Part shown: positions 30,629-38,341 of the stretch, piece after piece
Layout of the letters: each line of letters begins with the position of its first letter
Numbering within the stretch: the first letter of the stretch is position 1
Assembly (NCBI GenBank): GCA_036257565.1
Contig: DATAFH010000133.1
Coordinates: 1 to 59,325, forward strand
Source: DASSUW01 sp036257565
GTDB lineage: Bacteria > Actinomycetota > Thermoleophilia > Solirubrobacterales > Solirubrobacteraceae
DNA: 59,325 nt
Direction: 5' to 3'
The notes under the pieces: model-generated
Told to the model about the DNA's origin: nothing
Database searches by the model: none
Seen by the model: only the letters and a program-made list of their open reading frames with translations
Program-made: the position numbers and the translations under genes

Positions 30629-32971
30629 ATGGCTGCCTACGCGTTCCGACCGTCCCTACGGCGTGCGGCGCTGCTCGGCGTGATCCTCGTCGGGATCCTG
30701 GCCGCCTCGCTCGCTGCCGGTCCCGCGGCGAGCGCGCAGACCCCCGACCGCACGGTCGTGGCGACGCCGGCCGTGCCCGCGACGTGGGCGGGCGACGTCG
30801 CGTCGGGCACGAACACGACGTTCGACCCGACGCAGTGCAGCAAGAACCCGCCGACGTACTGCGACATCACGCTCGTGAACGTCGTGCCGGGCGACTTCTA
30901 CGCCACGTCGGGCGGCGGCGTCGAGTTCTCGACGATCGGGACCCCGGGCAACGACCTCGACTTGTTCGTCTTCGAGAGCGACGCGTCCGGCACGCTCGGG
31001 GACTTCGTGGGCGCCTCCGCCGGGTTCACCGCCGACGAGCGCGTCTCCGTCGTCAACGCCCAGGGCTACTACCTCGTGGTCGCGTTCTACTTCGCGATGA
31101 CGAACTCCGGCTACGACGGCCGGGCGGAGTTCTTCCGCCGCAAGCTGGTGCCGTCGGATGTCGACGACCCGCGGGGGATCCAGGACCGCCTGGCCAGCGA
31201 TCCGGCGCTCGGTTACCGCTCGCACTCCGAGCCGCACCTCGGCCAGAGCCCGACGAACCCGCGACTGCTCGTCGGCGCATCCAAGGAGTACAACCGCGAT
31301 CCGGACTCGCTCGCCGAGTACGACTTCAAGGTCGGCACCCAGGCGTCGTTCGACCGCGGCCGGACGTGGACCGACCTCGGTCAGCTCAACGTGTGCCCGC
31401 AGAGCGAGGCGCCGCCCGGCACGTATCCGCTGGGCAACACCTGCTACCCGGAGGACGACCCGAACCGCGAGGGCACGGAGCCCGAGGACGCCGATGACCC
31501 GCGCCCCGGCGGGGACTTCGGCGAGGACTACCTGACGTCGGACCCGTGGGTGGACTTCGACGACGAGGGCAACGCCTACGCGATGGTGCTCGACGCGCCG
31601 GCGGGGCTGGCCAACGCCAACGGGTGGGGCATGAGCTTCCACCGCTGGAAGACGCCCTCGAAGCGGGACATCCGCCGCGGCCGGACGTGGAGCAACCGCA
31701 TCATCATCAACGCCTACGAGACGCCCGAGGAGCAGGCGAGCACGCTCGACGACAAGAACACGTTCGCCGTCAACAACGCCGGCCGCGACGACGACGGCAA
31801 GACCGGCATCATCGTCGCCTGCTGGGGCCAGAACTACGACCTCGTCCAGTCGGCCCGCCAGCGCATCGTGTGCGAGCGCTCGATCGACGGCGGCCGGAGC
31901 TGGCCGGACGACCCGACGGTGCTCTCGCCGCCGATCGACCCCGACCCGGGCTTCGGGCCGTTCGTGATCGGCGTGCACGTGGTGGCCGACACGCGTGATC
32001 CGAAGACGTTCTACGCCGTGTGGCTCGACACGCTGACCGGCGCGCTCGAGGGCGCCGACACGGCGCCGCTGTGGTTCACCAGGACGACGGACGGCGCGAA
32101 GACGTGGGAGCCGGCCAGGAGGATCCTGGACATCCTGCCGATCCCGAACATCTTCCCGCGCCAGAGCTTCCGCAACTTGTCGCTGCCGATCATGGCCGTC
32201 GGGCCGCGACGGGAGCTCTACCTGACCTACGCCGACGACAACGCGGCGCCGCTCCCGGCGTTCGACGAGGACGGGATGCAGGCCGACATCAAGCTCTCGG
32301 CCTCGTATGACCGCGGCCGGACGTGGAGCGTGCCCGCGACCGTCAACCAGGACGGGACGAACGCCGACCAGTTCCAGCCGTACGTCCGCGTAACGCCTCG
32401 CGGCCAGGTCAACGTGTCGTTCTTCGACCGGCGCCTCGACCTCCGCGAGCCGCCCGTGCACCCCGGGAACTTCTTCATCGACAACTTCATGGCGCGCTCC
32501 AACAATGGCGGCGCGACATGGACGGAGACCCGGCTCTCACACGACTCGTGGGATCCCTCGATCAACCCGCCGATCTCGGGCTCGGGTGAGTTCATCGGCG
32601 ACTATCAGGGGCTGGTGGCGGACGACTGCTTCGCCATCGCCTACATGAATGACACGCACCTGGCGAACGACCCAGCGCGCGATCCCGACTTCGACCACGG
32701 GTTGCCGCGGTCGCGGTTCCAGGAGCTGTTCGCCTGGCGACTGCCGAATGTCGTCCGGTACGGCGGCGCGAAGTCGCGCGACTGCCGCAGGCACCACCAC
32801 GGCCACCACTTCAAGGCGCGTCGCGTCCGTCGCGGCCTGGCGAACGCCGCACGCGCGCCGATCTTCCGGCGCTCGACGCGCTGGTGGCCGAGCATGTGGG
32901 ACCGCCGCGGCGCGCTCGACTCGATGGTCGTCAGCGAGCGCGGGCCGCTCGAGCAGAAGGCCGGAGGCTAG
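30629..32971 (+). CDS. Secreted Asp-box (sialidase-like BNR) repeat protein
   Basis: 780 residues from ATG 30629, behind AGAGGAGGAC. Signal peptide at about 1-41 (LLGVILVGILAASLAAGPAA). A pre-domain of beta type (FYATSGGGVEFSTIGTPGND) precedes a long beta-propeller region with at least five Asp boxes: SFDRGRTW, SIDGGRSW, TTDGAKTW, SYDRGRTW and SNNGGATW. Sialidases and other exo-glycosidases have such boxes, but the catalytic Arg triad is not evident, so the substrate is unknown. The last ~70 residues are His/Arg-rich. It converges with the GNAT gene, with a 4-base overlap. Confidence 0.82.
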   Translation: MAAYAFRPSLRRAALLGVILVGILAASLAAGPAASAQTPDRTVVATPAVPATWAGDVASGTNTTFDPTQCSKNPPTYCDITLVNVVPGDFYATSGGGVEFSTIGTPGNDLDLFVFESDASGTLGDFVGASAGFTADERVSVVNAQGYYLVVAFYFAMTNSGYDGRAEFFRRKLVPSDVDDPRGIQDRLASDPALGYRSHSEPHLGQSPTNPRLLVGASKEYNRDPDSLAEYDFKVGTQASFDRGRTWTDLGQLNVCPQSEAPPGTYPLGNTCYPEDDPNREGTEPEDADDPRPGGDFGEDYLTSDPWVDFDDEGNAYAMVLDAPAGLANANGWGMSFHRWKTPSKRDIRRGRTWSNRIIINAYETPEEQASTLDDKNTFAVNNAGRDDDGKTGIIVACWGQNYDLVQSARQRIVCERSIDGGRSWPDDPTVLSPPIDPDPGFGPFVIGVHVVADTRDPKTFYAVWLDTLTGALEGADTAPLWFTRTTDGAKTWEPARRILDILPIPNIFPRQSFRNLSLPIMAVGPRRELYLTYADDNAAPLPAFDEDGMQADIKLSASYDRGRTWSVPATVNQDGTNADQFQPYVRVTPRGQVNVSFFDRRLDLREPPVHPGNFFIDNFMARSNNGGATWTETRLSHDSWDPSINPPISGSGEFIGDYQGLVADDCFAIAYMNDTHLANDPARDPDFDHGLPRSRFQELFAWRLPNVVRYGGAKSRDCRRHHHGHHFKARRVRRGLANAARAPIFRRSTRWWPSMWDRRGALDSMVVSERGPLEQKAGG

Positions 32972-33513
32972 TCCGTGGCACGGTGGGGCGCCGGCGGGCG
33001 CCCCACCGGCAGACGCACGAGCTCCATGAGGATCACATCCCGCCAGCGCCCGGTGTGCTCGTCCCGCTCGGCGGACTCCATCACGCCGACGCGGCGGAAG
33101 CCGACCTTCTCGTAGCACCGGATCGCGCCGAGATTGTCGGCCGCCGGGTCGATGGTGACGCGGTGGTGCCCGCCCTCGGTCAGCAGATGCTCCACGAGCG
33201 TCTCTAGCGCATCGGTCCCGATCCCGCGGCCGTGCATCTCGGCATCGACGAACATGTCGATCCACGCGTGCCGGAAGCTCTCGTCCGGCTCCTCGCCGTA
33301 CTGGACCAGCCCTGCGATCCGGCCGTCGACCAGGATGCACATCCGCGTCGCTTCGGGCTCGTCCTCGTTCGGAAACTCATCCTCCACCGGTCCCCACCAC
33401 TCGGCGACGGCGGGAGCCGCGCGCAGCCGTCGCAGCTCGCCGGCATCGCTCTCCTGCATGACCCGAAGCGTCACGCGGCTGCCTGTGAGCGTCGGTCCCA
33501 CGACGTGGATCAT
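32968..33513 (-). CDS. GNAT acetyltransferase, RimJ/AAC(6')-like
   Basis: 181 residues from ATG 33513. LTGSRVTLRVMQESDAGELR at the start and the motif A region DMFVDAEMHGRGIGTDALET, then VTIDPAADNLGAIRCYEKVG and FRRVGVMESAERDEHTGRWR, give the plan of RimL/AAC(6')-Ib-type acetyltransferases. The end (WRDVILMELVRLPVG) is also that of aminoglycoside 6'-N-acetyltransferases, so resistance is a possibility that the sequence alone cannot settle. Confidence 0.85.
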   Translation of the reverse strand: MIHVVGPTLTGSRVTLRVMQESDAGELRRLRAAPAVAEWWGPVEDEFPNEDEPEATRMCILVDGRIAGLVQYGEEPDESFRHAWIDMFVDAEMHGRGIGTDALETLVEHLLTEGGHHRVTIDPAADNLGAIRCYEKVGFRRVGVMESAERDEHTGRWRDVILMELVRLPVGRPPAPHRATD

Positions 33514-33529
33514 GCGCAGCGCTTCGGGC

Positions 33530-33838
33530 TCAGGTACGGCTCGAGATGACCGCAATCAGCGCAAGCGCGACGCAGACGGTGATGACGCCGGCAAGGCCGG
33601 TGAAGATCGCAGCGACCGCCAGCATCGGGATCGAGATGGCCATCGAGCCCAGGACCATCTCCTTCTGATGGTCCCGCCTGCGCTGTAACGCCCGCTCATC
33701 GGCGTCCGCGCGGTCGGCAAGCCGCCGCTCGATCCGCGTCACAAACGCATCGATCACCTCCGGCTCCATCTCGTCGCCCAGCTCCCGACGCGTCTCGATC
33801 GCCGAGCCCAGCTCTTCCTTCACGACGTCCTCGCTCAT
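33530..33838 (-). CDS. Small membrane protein with two C-terminal helices, unknown
   Basis: 102 residues from ATG 33838. A charged helical N-terminal half (VVKEELGSAIETRRELGDEM, RIERRLADRADADERALQRR) precedes two adjacent membrane segments (MVLGSMAISIPMLAVAAIF and GVITVCVALALIAVI). The plan, a cytoplasmic helix plus a short membrane hairpin, is common in actinobacteria but not functionally assigned. Upstream of the GNAT gene on the same strand (16-base gap), so probably co-transcribed. Confidence 0.7.
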   Translation of the reverse strand: MSEDVVKEELGSAIETRRELGDEMEPEVIDAFVTRIERRLADRADADERALQRRRDHQKEMVLGSMAISIPMLAVAAIFTGLAGVITVCVALALIAVISSRT

Positions 33839-33927
33839 GACCGCATTCTGTGCCGCATCGGCGGTCGCGGCAAGTCCCACCCGCACGACGCACAGCGGCC
33901 CGTGGGCGCAACGGTAGGCTCACGGCC

Positions 33928-34182
33928 GTGCCCAACGGCAAGCGTCCACCGGATTCCGAGCCGTTCGACGTGACCTTGCCCGAGGGCTTTACATTCGGCG
34001 AGCACCGGTCGACGCTCGAGGACGCCGCGGAGAAGGCAGGATGGACGATCGAGCGCGACGGCGCGGTGATCGCCGTGCGCGACGTCTGGACGGAGAACGA
34101 GGATCACGCGGCATGGCTCGTCGCCACGAAGGTCGGCCTGCCGCTGGAGCGGGTCACCGTCTGGGCTGGGCGCGACGCGTAG
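33928..34182 (+). CDS. Small conserved hypothetical protein (84 aa)
   Basis: GTG start at 33928, after GGTAGG about ten bases upstream. It looks like a compact alpha/beta domain (FDVTLPEGFTFGEHRSTLED, AGWTIERDGAVIAVRDVWTE, LVATKVGLPLERVTVWAG). No membrane segment. I do not recognise a family. Divergent from the two-helix membrane protein. The following 271 bases (34183-34453) hold no supported gene. Confidence 0.6.
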   Translation: MPNGKRPPDSEPFDVTLPEGFTFGEHRSTLEDAAEKAGWTIERDGAVIAVRDVWTENEDHAAWLVATKVGLPLERVTVWAGRDA

Positions 34183-34453
34183 CCAGAGCGATCAGCGGCC
34201 CTTTCAAACACGAAACCCCGTCGCCATGGTGGCAGCGACCTACTTCTCGCGCCCTCCCGAGGACGTCTGCAGAAGCTCACCGACATCACGAAATGGTTGT
34301 GCCGGTTTTTTATGGCGCCAGCCCGGACACGCCGCCTTCGCGCCGCGCAAAACGCCGCAGTGGCGGCGGAACGACGTGGGTCGATCGCAACGAAATTCCC
34401 TGCTCCCGGGGTGAGCGGGATAGGGTCGCGGCAACACGTCGAGAGGAGCGGCG

Positions 34454-34753
34454 ATGCGCATGATGATGAAGGTGCAGCTTGATACGGAGGCGGCCAGTCG
34501 CGCCATCGCCGATGGCTCGATGCCTCAGCTCATGGGGGAAACCCTTGGACAACTCCAGCCGGAGGCGGCCTACTTCGGCCCGGAGAACGGCGTCCGGACC
34601 GCTTTTATCGTGTTCGACCTCCAGGACCCCTCCCAGCTTCCGCGCATTACCGAGCCGATGTTCGGCAAGATGAAGGCCAACGTCCAGATGTTCCCGGTGA
34701 TGGACCGGGAAGACCTCCAGAAGGGCCTACAGCAGCTCGCCGGCGGCGCGTAG
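34454..34753 (+). CDS. Conserved hypothetical protein (99 aa), ferredoxin-like fold likely
   Basis: ATG start behind GAGAGGAG. MRMMMKVQLDTEAASRAIAD, FGPENGVRTAFIVFDLQDPS, QLPRITEPMFGKMKANVQMF and PVMDREDLQKGLQQL suggest a beta-alpha-beta-beta-alpha-beta dimeric alpha/beta barrel, as in small DUF3303-like proteins. No catalytic role can be assigned. Single gene, with mobile remnants directly downstream. Confidence 0.75.
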   Translation: MRMMMKVQLDTEAASRAIADGSMPQLMGETLGQLQPEAAYFGPENGVRTAFIVFDLQDPSQLPRITEPMFGKMKANVQMFPVMDREDLQKGLQQLAGGA

Positions 34754-34860
34754 AGCGACGCGACCGCACGACGGAGCGCCGGGCAGGTCCACCGGATAGC
34801 CGTCGCGCTTGCGGCCGTTGCAGGCGGCACAGAGCGGCTGCAGGTTGCTGATCGCCGTCG
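34727..34860 (-). pseudogene. C-terminal remnant of an HNH endonuclease
   Basis: On the minus strand ISNLQPLCAACNGRKRDGYP (about 34790-34852) is the second half of an HNH nuclease zinc/active site (NLQPLC..CN..K), followed by a normal-looking end at 34727. The upstream part is replaced by the opposite-strand IS3 remnant, so only about 45 residues survive. Probably a gene cut by the insertion element. Confidence 0.7.
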
Positions 34861-35027
34861 TCGAGTACCTCGGCTGGTTCAACCACACCCGCCTGCACGC
34901 GGCGCTCAGCGACCTCCCGCCGAGCGAGTTCGAGGCACTCTCGCCCCCGCAGAACGAGACGATCACATCCACAATCATGAGCAAGGAAACCAACTAACCG
35001 AGTCTCCGCAAGACCCGGGCCGGCTCA
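34848..35027 (+). mobile_element. IS3-family transposase remnant with right inverted repeat
   Basis: IAVVEYLGWFNHTRLHAALS and DLPPSEFEAL are the C-terminal end of the IS3 OrfB integrase core (the ..YN..R.H..L....P..FE motif), ending at TAA 34995-34997. Immediately after it, 34997-35027 reads, on the complementary strand, TGAGCCGGCCCGGGTCTTGC and then GGAGACTCGG, typical of an IS3 inverted end. The left end and most of the transposase are missing. The following spacer to the tRNAs (35028-35302) shows no gene. Confidence 0.75.
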
Positions 35028-35302
35028 TCTGGGGTGCAGGCGGGGAGGCGGCGCGCGCCGGACCAGCCTCCCCGGAATCCGTTCCGCCACGGCGCGCGCC
35101 GTCTCCATGTGTAGAAACGCCGGCGCTGGCAAACGGTTCGGTGCAAAGCGGCGGAGTTTTTGGTCGGCAACCGACCCGTCCGGCCGACAACTTCGACGAG
35201 GTCGACCCAGCAGCACTCCCGGAGGTAGCTCGCCGGTAGGCGGGCGCCAGTCGGGCTCGACTTTCGCCCCGACTTTCGCGGCTCTCTCCTAGGACCGGCG
35301 AA

Positions 35303-35320
35303 ACCCTGCTTATGCAGGGC
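35303..35320 (-). terminator. Terminator of the tRNA pair
   Basis: On the minus strand GCCCTGC-ATAA-GCAGGGT followed by TTC, ten bases beyond the tRNA-Glu 3' end: a 7-bp stem and a 4-base loop. Confidence 0.6.
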
Positions 35321-35329
35321 TTCTACGAG

Positions 35330-35402
35330 TACCGCTACGGGGATTCGAACCCCGGTTTCCGCCGTGAGAGGGCGGCGTCCTAGTCCCCTAGACGATAGCG
35401 GC
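35330..35402 (-). tRNA. tRNA-Glu (anticodon CTC)
   Basis: 73 bases. Acceptor GCCGCTA pairs with TAGCGGT (one G-T pair); D arm GTCTAGGGGACTAGGAC; anticodon stem GCCGC/GCGGC-type with loop CTCTCAC, so anticodon CTC; T arm GGGGTTCGAATCCCC; discriminator A. CCA is not encoded. Confidence 0.95.
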
Positions 35403-35454
35403 GAGGCGACTTGCGAACGGCCAGTTTAGCGGCCGTCGAGGGCCCGTTCTGGCA

Positions 35455-35539
35455 TGCGGCTGAGAGGACTCGAACCTCCACGAGCGCAAGGCTCACGGGC
35501 ACCTGAAGCCCGCGCGTCTACCAATTCCGCCACAGCCGC
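35455..35539 (-). tRNA. tRNA-Leu (anticodon CAG)
   Basis: 85 bases, with the long variable arm of leucine tRNAs (TGAGCCTTGCGCTCG region). Acceptor GCGGCTG/CAGCCGC; anticodon loop TTCAGGT gives CAG; T arm GAGGTTCGAGTCCTC; discriminator A. Upstream of tRNA-Glu, 52 bases apart, same strand, probably one transcript. No CCA encoded. Confidence 0.95.
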
Positions 35540-35660
35540 GTGAGCCCGCAGTCTAACGCGGTCGCCGGTCCACGACCCGGCCTCCCGACGCGCAAGTCCG
35601 ATGGCAAATGGCGCCTTTGCAAGAGATCGTGCACATGCAGGAGTTCGGACTGATAGAACG

Positions 35661-35806
35661 ACGGCCGCCGAATCGCCGGTCCTCCGGGACTGGTGAACGG
35701 GGGAACCGATGCGACCTGGACGGTTGCGGGGGCGAGTCGCCGCCTGAGCGCGGCGTAGCGAGTGATCGCGAGCCCGTCAGCTCACCTCGTAGGCGCGACC
35801 AGACAG
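35661..35806 (+). promoter_or_regulatory. Cyclic di-AMP riboswitch (ydaO-yuaA type)
   Basis: The conserved 3' block GAGCCCGTCAGCTCACCTCG TAGGCGCGACC (35769-35800, in two runs) matches the actinobacterial pattern CCCGTCAGCTAACCYCGTAGGC. Upstream are GCCGAATCGCCGG, GGTGAACGGGGGAACC (35691-35706) and the GGGGGCGAGTCGCC segment, in the expected order. It precedes an NlpC/P60-type wall hydrolase, a classic target of this riboswitch in actinobacteria, and would lower its expression when c-di-AMP is high. Confidence 0.85.
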
Positions 35807-35833
35807 CCTTTGTTGAAGACGGACGGACCAGAC

Positions 35834-36721
35834 GTGGGGCAGGGCCGGCGCGGCGGCGTGCGCGCGGTGCTCGCCGCTGTGGCGGCGACAGTCGTGCTGC
35901 TCGTGCCGGCGACCGCGGCCGAGGCGGCCAAGCCGCTCAAGCGCGGCTCGCACGGCGCGCGCGTGGCGATGGTGCAGCGCTGGCTGGGCCTGGCGCCCGA
36001 CCGGATCTTCGGGCCGGCCACGAAGCGCGCGGTCAAGCGCTTCCAGCGCCGCCATGGGCTCGCCGCCGACGGCGTCGTCGGTCCGATGACGTGGAGCGCG
36101 CTGAAGCGGGCGAACGCCCGGCGGTCGTCCAGTGGACGGGTGTCGAGCAAGCGGGCCGCGGTGGTGAGCCTGCAGCGGGCGCTCGGCATCACCGCGGACG
36201 GCATCTTCGGCCCCGCCACCCAGGCTGCGGTCAAGCGGTTCCAGCGGCGTCGAGGGCTGGTCGCCGACGGGATCGTCGGCCCGGCCACGTGGGGCGCGCT
36301 CGGGCACGCCGGCCGCGCCATCGTCCTCAAGCGCCGCGGCGGACCGAGTGCGCGGCGTGGCGGCGGCTCGACCGTGCGCCGCATCATCGCCGCCGCCAAC
36401 CGCATCGCGCACAAGCCGTACAAGTACGGCGGCGGGCACGGCCGCTGGAACGACACGGGCTACGACTGCTCCGGCTCGGTCTCGTACGCGCTGCACGGCG
36501 CCGCCCTGCTGTCGTCGGCCCTGACGAGCAACGACTTCATGCGCTACGGCGCCCCCGGGCGCGGCCGGTACGTGACGATCTACGCCAACCCGGGGCACGT
36601 GTACATGGTGGTCAACGGCCGCCGGTTCGACACCACGGGTCGCAGCGAGACCGGCTCACGCTGGCAGACCGAGCAGCGCTCCTCGGCGGGCTACGTCGTC
36701 CGCCACCCGCCCGGCCTCTGA
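35834..36721 (+). CDS. Secreted peptidoglycan hydrolase: two PG-binding repeats plus NlpC/P60-like domain
   Basis: 295 residues from GTG 35834; the start is uncertain, with GTG 35859 also possible. Signal peptide to about residue 31 (VVLLVPATAAEAA). Two PG_binding_1 repeats follow: GARVAMVQRWLGL..FGPATKRAVKRFQRRHGL and VVSLQRALGI..FGPATQAAVKRFQRRRGL. The C-terminal domain is NlpC/P60/CHAP-like, with KYGGGH, the catalytic Cys in YDCSGSVSYALHG and a His in GHVYMVVNG. It should cut wall peptides outside the cell. Controlled by the c-di-AMP riboswitch in front of it. Confidence 0.88.
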   Translation: MGQGRRGGVRAVLAAVAATVVLLVPATAAEAAKPLKRGSHGARVAMVQRWLGLAPDRIFGPATKRAVKRFQRRHGLAADGVVGPMTWSALKRANARRSSSGRVSSKRAAVVSLQRALGITADGIFGPATQAAVKRFQRRRGLVADGIVGPATWGALGHAGRAIVLKRRGGPSARRGGGSTVRRIIAAANRIAHKPYKYGGGHGRWNDTGYDCSGSVSYALHGAALLSSALTSNDFMRYGAPGRGRYVTIYANPGHVYMVVNGRRFDTTGRSETGSRWQTEQRSSAGYVVRHPPGL

Positions 36722-36741
36722 TCACGGCGGCGCGCGGCGCC

Positions 36742-36770
36742 TTGACACACCGCAACCGTAAGCATAAACT
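36742..36770 (+). promoter_or_regulatory. Promoter of the SRPBCC gene
   Basis: TTGACA (36742-36747), a 17-base spacer, TAAACT (36765-36770): close to the sigma-70 consensus and the strongest promoter-like sequence in the window. Confidence 0.75.
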
Positions 36771-36790
36771 TACCGTTAGCATTGACTTAC
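36758..36790 (+). promoter_or_regulatory. Tandem operator over the -10 region
   Basis: Two 16-base near-palindromes in a row: GTAAGCATAAACTTAC (36758-36773) and GTTAGCATTGACTTAC (36775-36790), one base apart. They cover the -10 and start site. SRPBCC genes are often paired with ArsR-type repressors, but none is adjacent here, so the regulator is unknown. Confidence 0.65.
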
Positions 36791-36817
36791 GGAGCGGCTG
36801 CAGAGGAGAGGACGACG

Positions 36818-37291
36818 ATGACCGAGCAGACCACGCTCTCGGCGAGGATCAGCGTCACGGTGAACGCGCCGCCCGAGCGCGCCTTCGACACCTTCACCGC
36901 CGGCTTCGCGACCTGGTGGCCGCTCGCCAGCCATCACATCGGCGAGCAGGACGCCGTCGACGTCGTGATCGAGCCGCACGCGGGCGGTCGCTGGTTCGAG
37001 CGCGCCGCGGACGGCATGGAGTGCGAGTGGGGCTTCGTAACCGCGTGGGAGCCGCCCCGCCGGCTCGTGCTGGCCTGGCACCTGGGCCCGGACTGGGACT
37101 TCGACCCCAACCCGGCCCGCGCCACCGAGGTCGAGGTCACGTTCGAGCCCGACGACGACCACACCGTCGTCACCCTCGAGCACCGTGGCTTCGAGGTGCT
37201 CGGCGACCGGGCGGCCGAGGTCCACGACTCAGTCTCGAGCCCCGGCGGCTGGGTCGACCTGCTCGACGCCTACGCCGCTCACGTGCGCTGA
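36818..37291 (+). CDS. SRPBCC / AHSA1-type ligand-binding protein
   Basis: 157 residues from ATG 36818 (AGAGGAGAGG upstream). It starts with ISVTVNAPPERAFDTFTAGF then ATWWPLASHHIG, and has GGRWFERAADGMECEWGFVT and PPRRLVLAWHL, ending LEHRGFEVLGDRAAEVHDS and GGWVDLLDAYA: the Activator of Hsp90 ATPase 1-like branch of the START-like helix-grip fold, which binds hydrophobic ligands. The ligand is unknown. It has its own strong promoter with a tandem operator. Confidence 0.9.
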   Translation: MTEQTTLSARISVTVNAPPERAFDTFTAGFATWWPLASHHIGEQDAVDVVIEPHAGGRWFERAADGMECEWGFVTAWEPPRRLVLAWHLGPDWDFDPNPARATEVEVTFEPDDDHTVVTLEHRGFEVLGDRAAEVHDSVSSPGGWVDLLDAYAAHVR

Positions 37292-37298
37292 ACGGCAA

Positions 37299-37583
37299 TC
37301 ACCGCGGATCAGGGCTCGCCGGAAGCGACAGCGTGCCCACACCGCGCAGGTCGGCGACGAGCCGTCCGCGCACCCGCGCGAAGCGCATGACGACCTCCGT
37401 GCAGGCGGGGCAGCGCAGCACCACGCCCGGCGCGTGCGCGTAGACCTCGACGGCCCCGATCGCACCGGCCGACCCGCAGTGCGCGCACGACACGAGCGCG
37501 ACGGTCGCCTCCATCGCGAATACCTCGCGCAGCAGCCCCGCGACGGCGTTGCCGTCCAGTCGCATCTCCGCAGTCGTCGCCAT
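37299..37583 (-). CDS. DUF6510-like small zinc-ribbon protein
   Basis: 94 residues from ATG 37583. Two CxxC pairs, SCAHCGS and RCPACTEV, about 33 residues apart, make a zinc ribbon; the start has LDGNAVAGLLREVFAMEATV. It directly follows the flavin reductase gene and the molybdoenzyme, and the same trio occurs in many actinobacteria. Possible role as accessory or RNA/metal-binding protein; none is proven. Confidence 0.78.
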   Translation of the reverse strand: MATTAEMRLDGNAVAGLLREVFAMEATVALVSCAHCGSAGAIGAVEVYAHAPGVVLRCPACTEVVMRFARVRGRLVADLRGVGTLSLPASPDPR

Positions 37584-37585
37584 GC

Positions 37586-38341
37586 TCACCCTCCTGTGGC
37601 GCCGAAGCGCTCCGTCCGGATCCGCGACGGGTCGTAGCCGAGCGCCACGAGGTCGTGGGCCACCCCTTCCACGAAGCCGGTCGGGCCGCACACGAAGACC
37701 CGGGGATCCCGCTCCGGGTCCGGTGCGACCTCGGCCAACATCGAGCGGTCCACCCGGCGGGCGTAACCCGTCCAGCCCGATGGCGCTTCCCGCGTGTACG
37801 TGATCTCCACCCGCACGCCCGCGAGCGTCTCGAGCTCGCCGACGTAGAGGACGTCATCCGGGCGTCGCGCCGACAGCAGGAGCGTCGCCTCGGCGTCGCT
37901 CCCCGCCGCGGCCCGATGGCGCAGCATCGCCATCAGCGGTGCCACGCCCGAGCCGCCGGCCACCAGGAAGAGCGGGCCGCCGTCGCGCGTGTCCCACACG
38001 AACCAGCCGCCGACGGGGCCGCGCACCTCCACGAAGTCGCCCGCCCGAACGTCGTCCACCAGGTACGGCGAGACCTCGCCGTCGTCGAGCCGCTCGACGG
38101 TGATCGCCAGCCGAGCGTCCTCCGGCGCCGACGCGATCGAGTAGCTGCGCTGTGCTTGATAGCCGTCCTCGGCGGTCAGCCGCACGTCCACATGCTGGCC
38201 CGCGCGGTGCCCCGGCCAGCCTTGCACGTCGAGCAGGAGCGTCGAGGCCGACGGCGTCTCGTGCACGACCTCGCGCACCTCGGCCGGCCGCCACGCGGCG
38301 ACGGGCTCAGCCGTAACGCTGCTCGAGCCAGGGGTCGCCAT
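37586..38341 (-). CDS. FAD/NAD(P)-binding oxidoreductase (ferredoxin reductase type)
   Basis: 251 residues. FAD-binding barrel with RSYSIASAP (residues about 66-74) after GQHVDVRL, and GPVGGWFVW; NAD-binding part with LVAGGSGVAPLMAMLRH and VFVCGPTGFVEGVAHDLVAL. No iron-sulfur domain. It would pass electrons from NAD(P)H to the adjacent molybdoenzyme. The start overlaps that gene by 35 bases, so translation is coupled. Confidence 0.92.
   Translation of the reverse strand: MATPGSSSVTAEPVAAWRPAEVREVVHETPSASTLLLDVQGWPGHRAGQHVDVRLTAEDGYQAQRSYSIASAPEDARLAITVERLDDGEVSPYLVDDVRAGDFVEVRGPVGGWFVWDTRDGGPLFLVAGGSGVAPLMAMLRHRAAAGSDAEATLLLSARRPDDVLYVGELETLAGVRVEITYTREAPSGWTGYARRVDRSMLAEVAPDPERDPRVFVCGPTGFVEGVAHDLVALGYDPSRIRTERFGATGG

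Noticed and set aside
32968..33513. Calling the GNAT gene an aminoglycoside resistance gene
   Set aside because: The similarity is at family level only; RimL-type housekeeping acetyltransferases share these motifs.
35330..35539. tRNA genes as a prophage attachment site
   Set aside because: No integrase and no second copy of a tRNA 3' end seen in the window.
37299..37691. Longer 130-codon version of the DUF6510-like gene
   Set aside because: The first 36 codons overlap the flavin reductase gene and encode Arg-rich shadow sequence; ATG 37583 matches the natural start.
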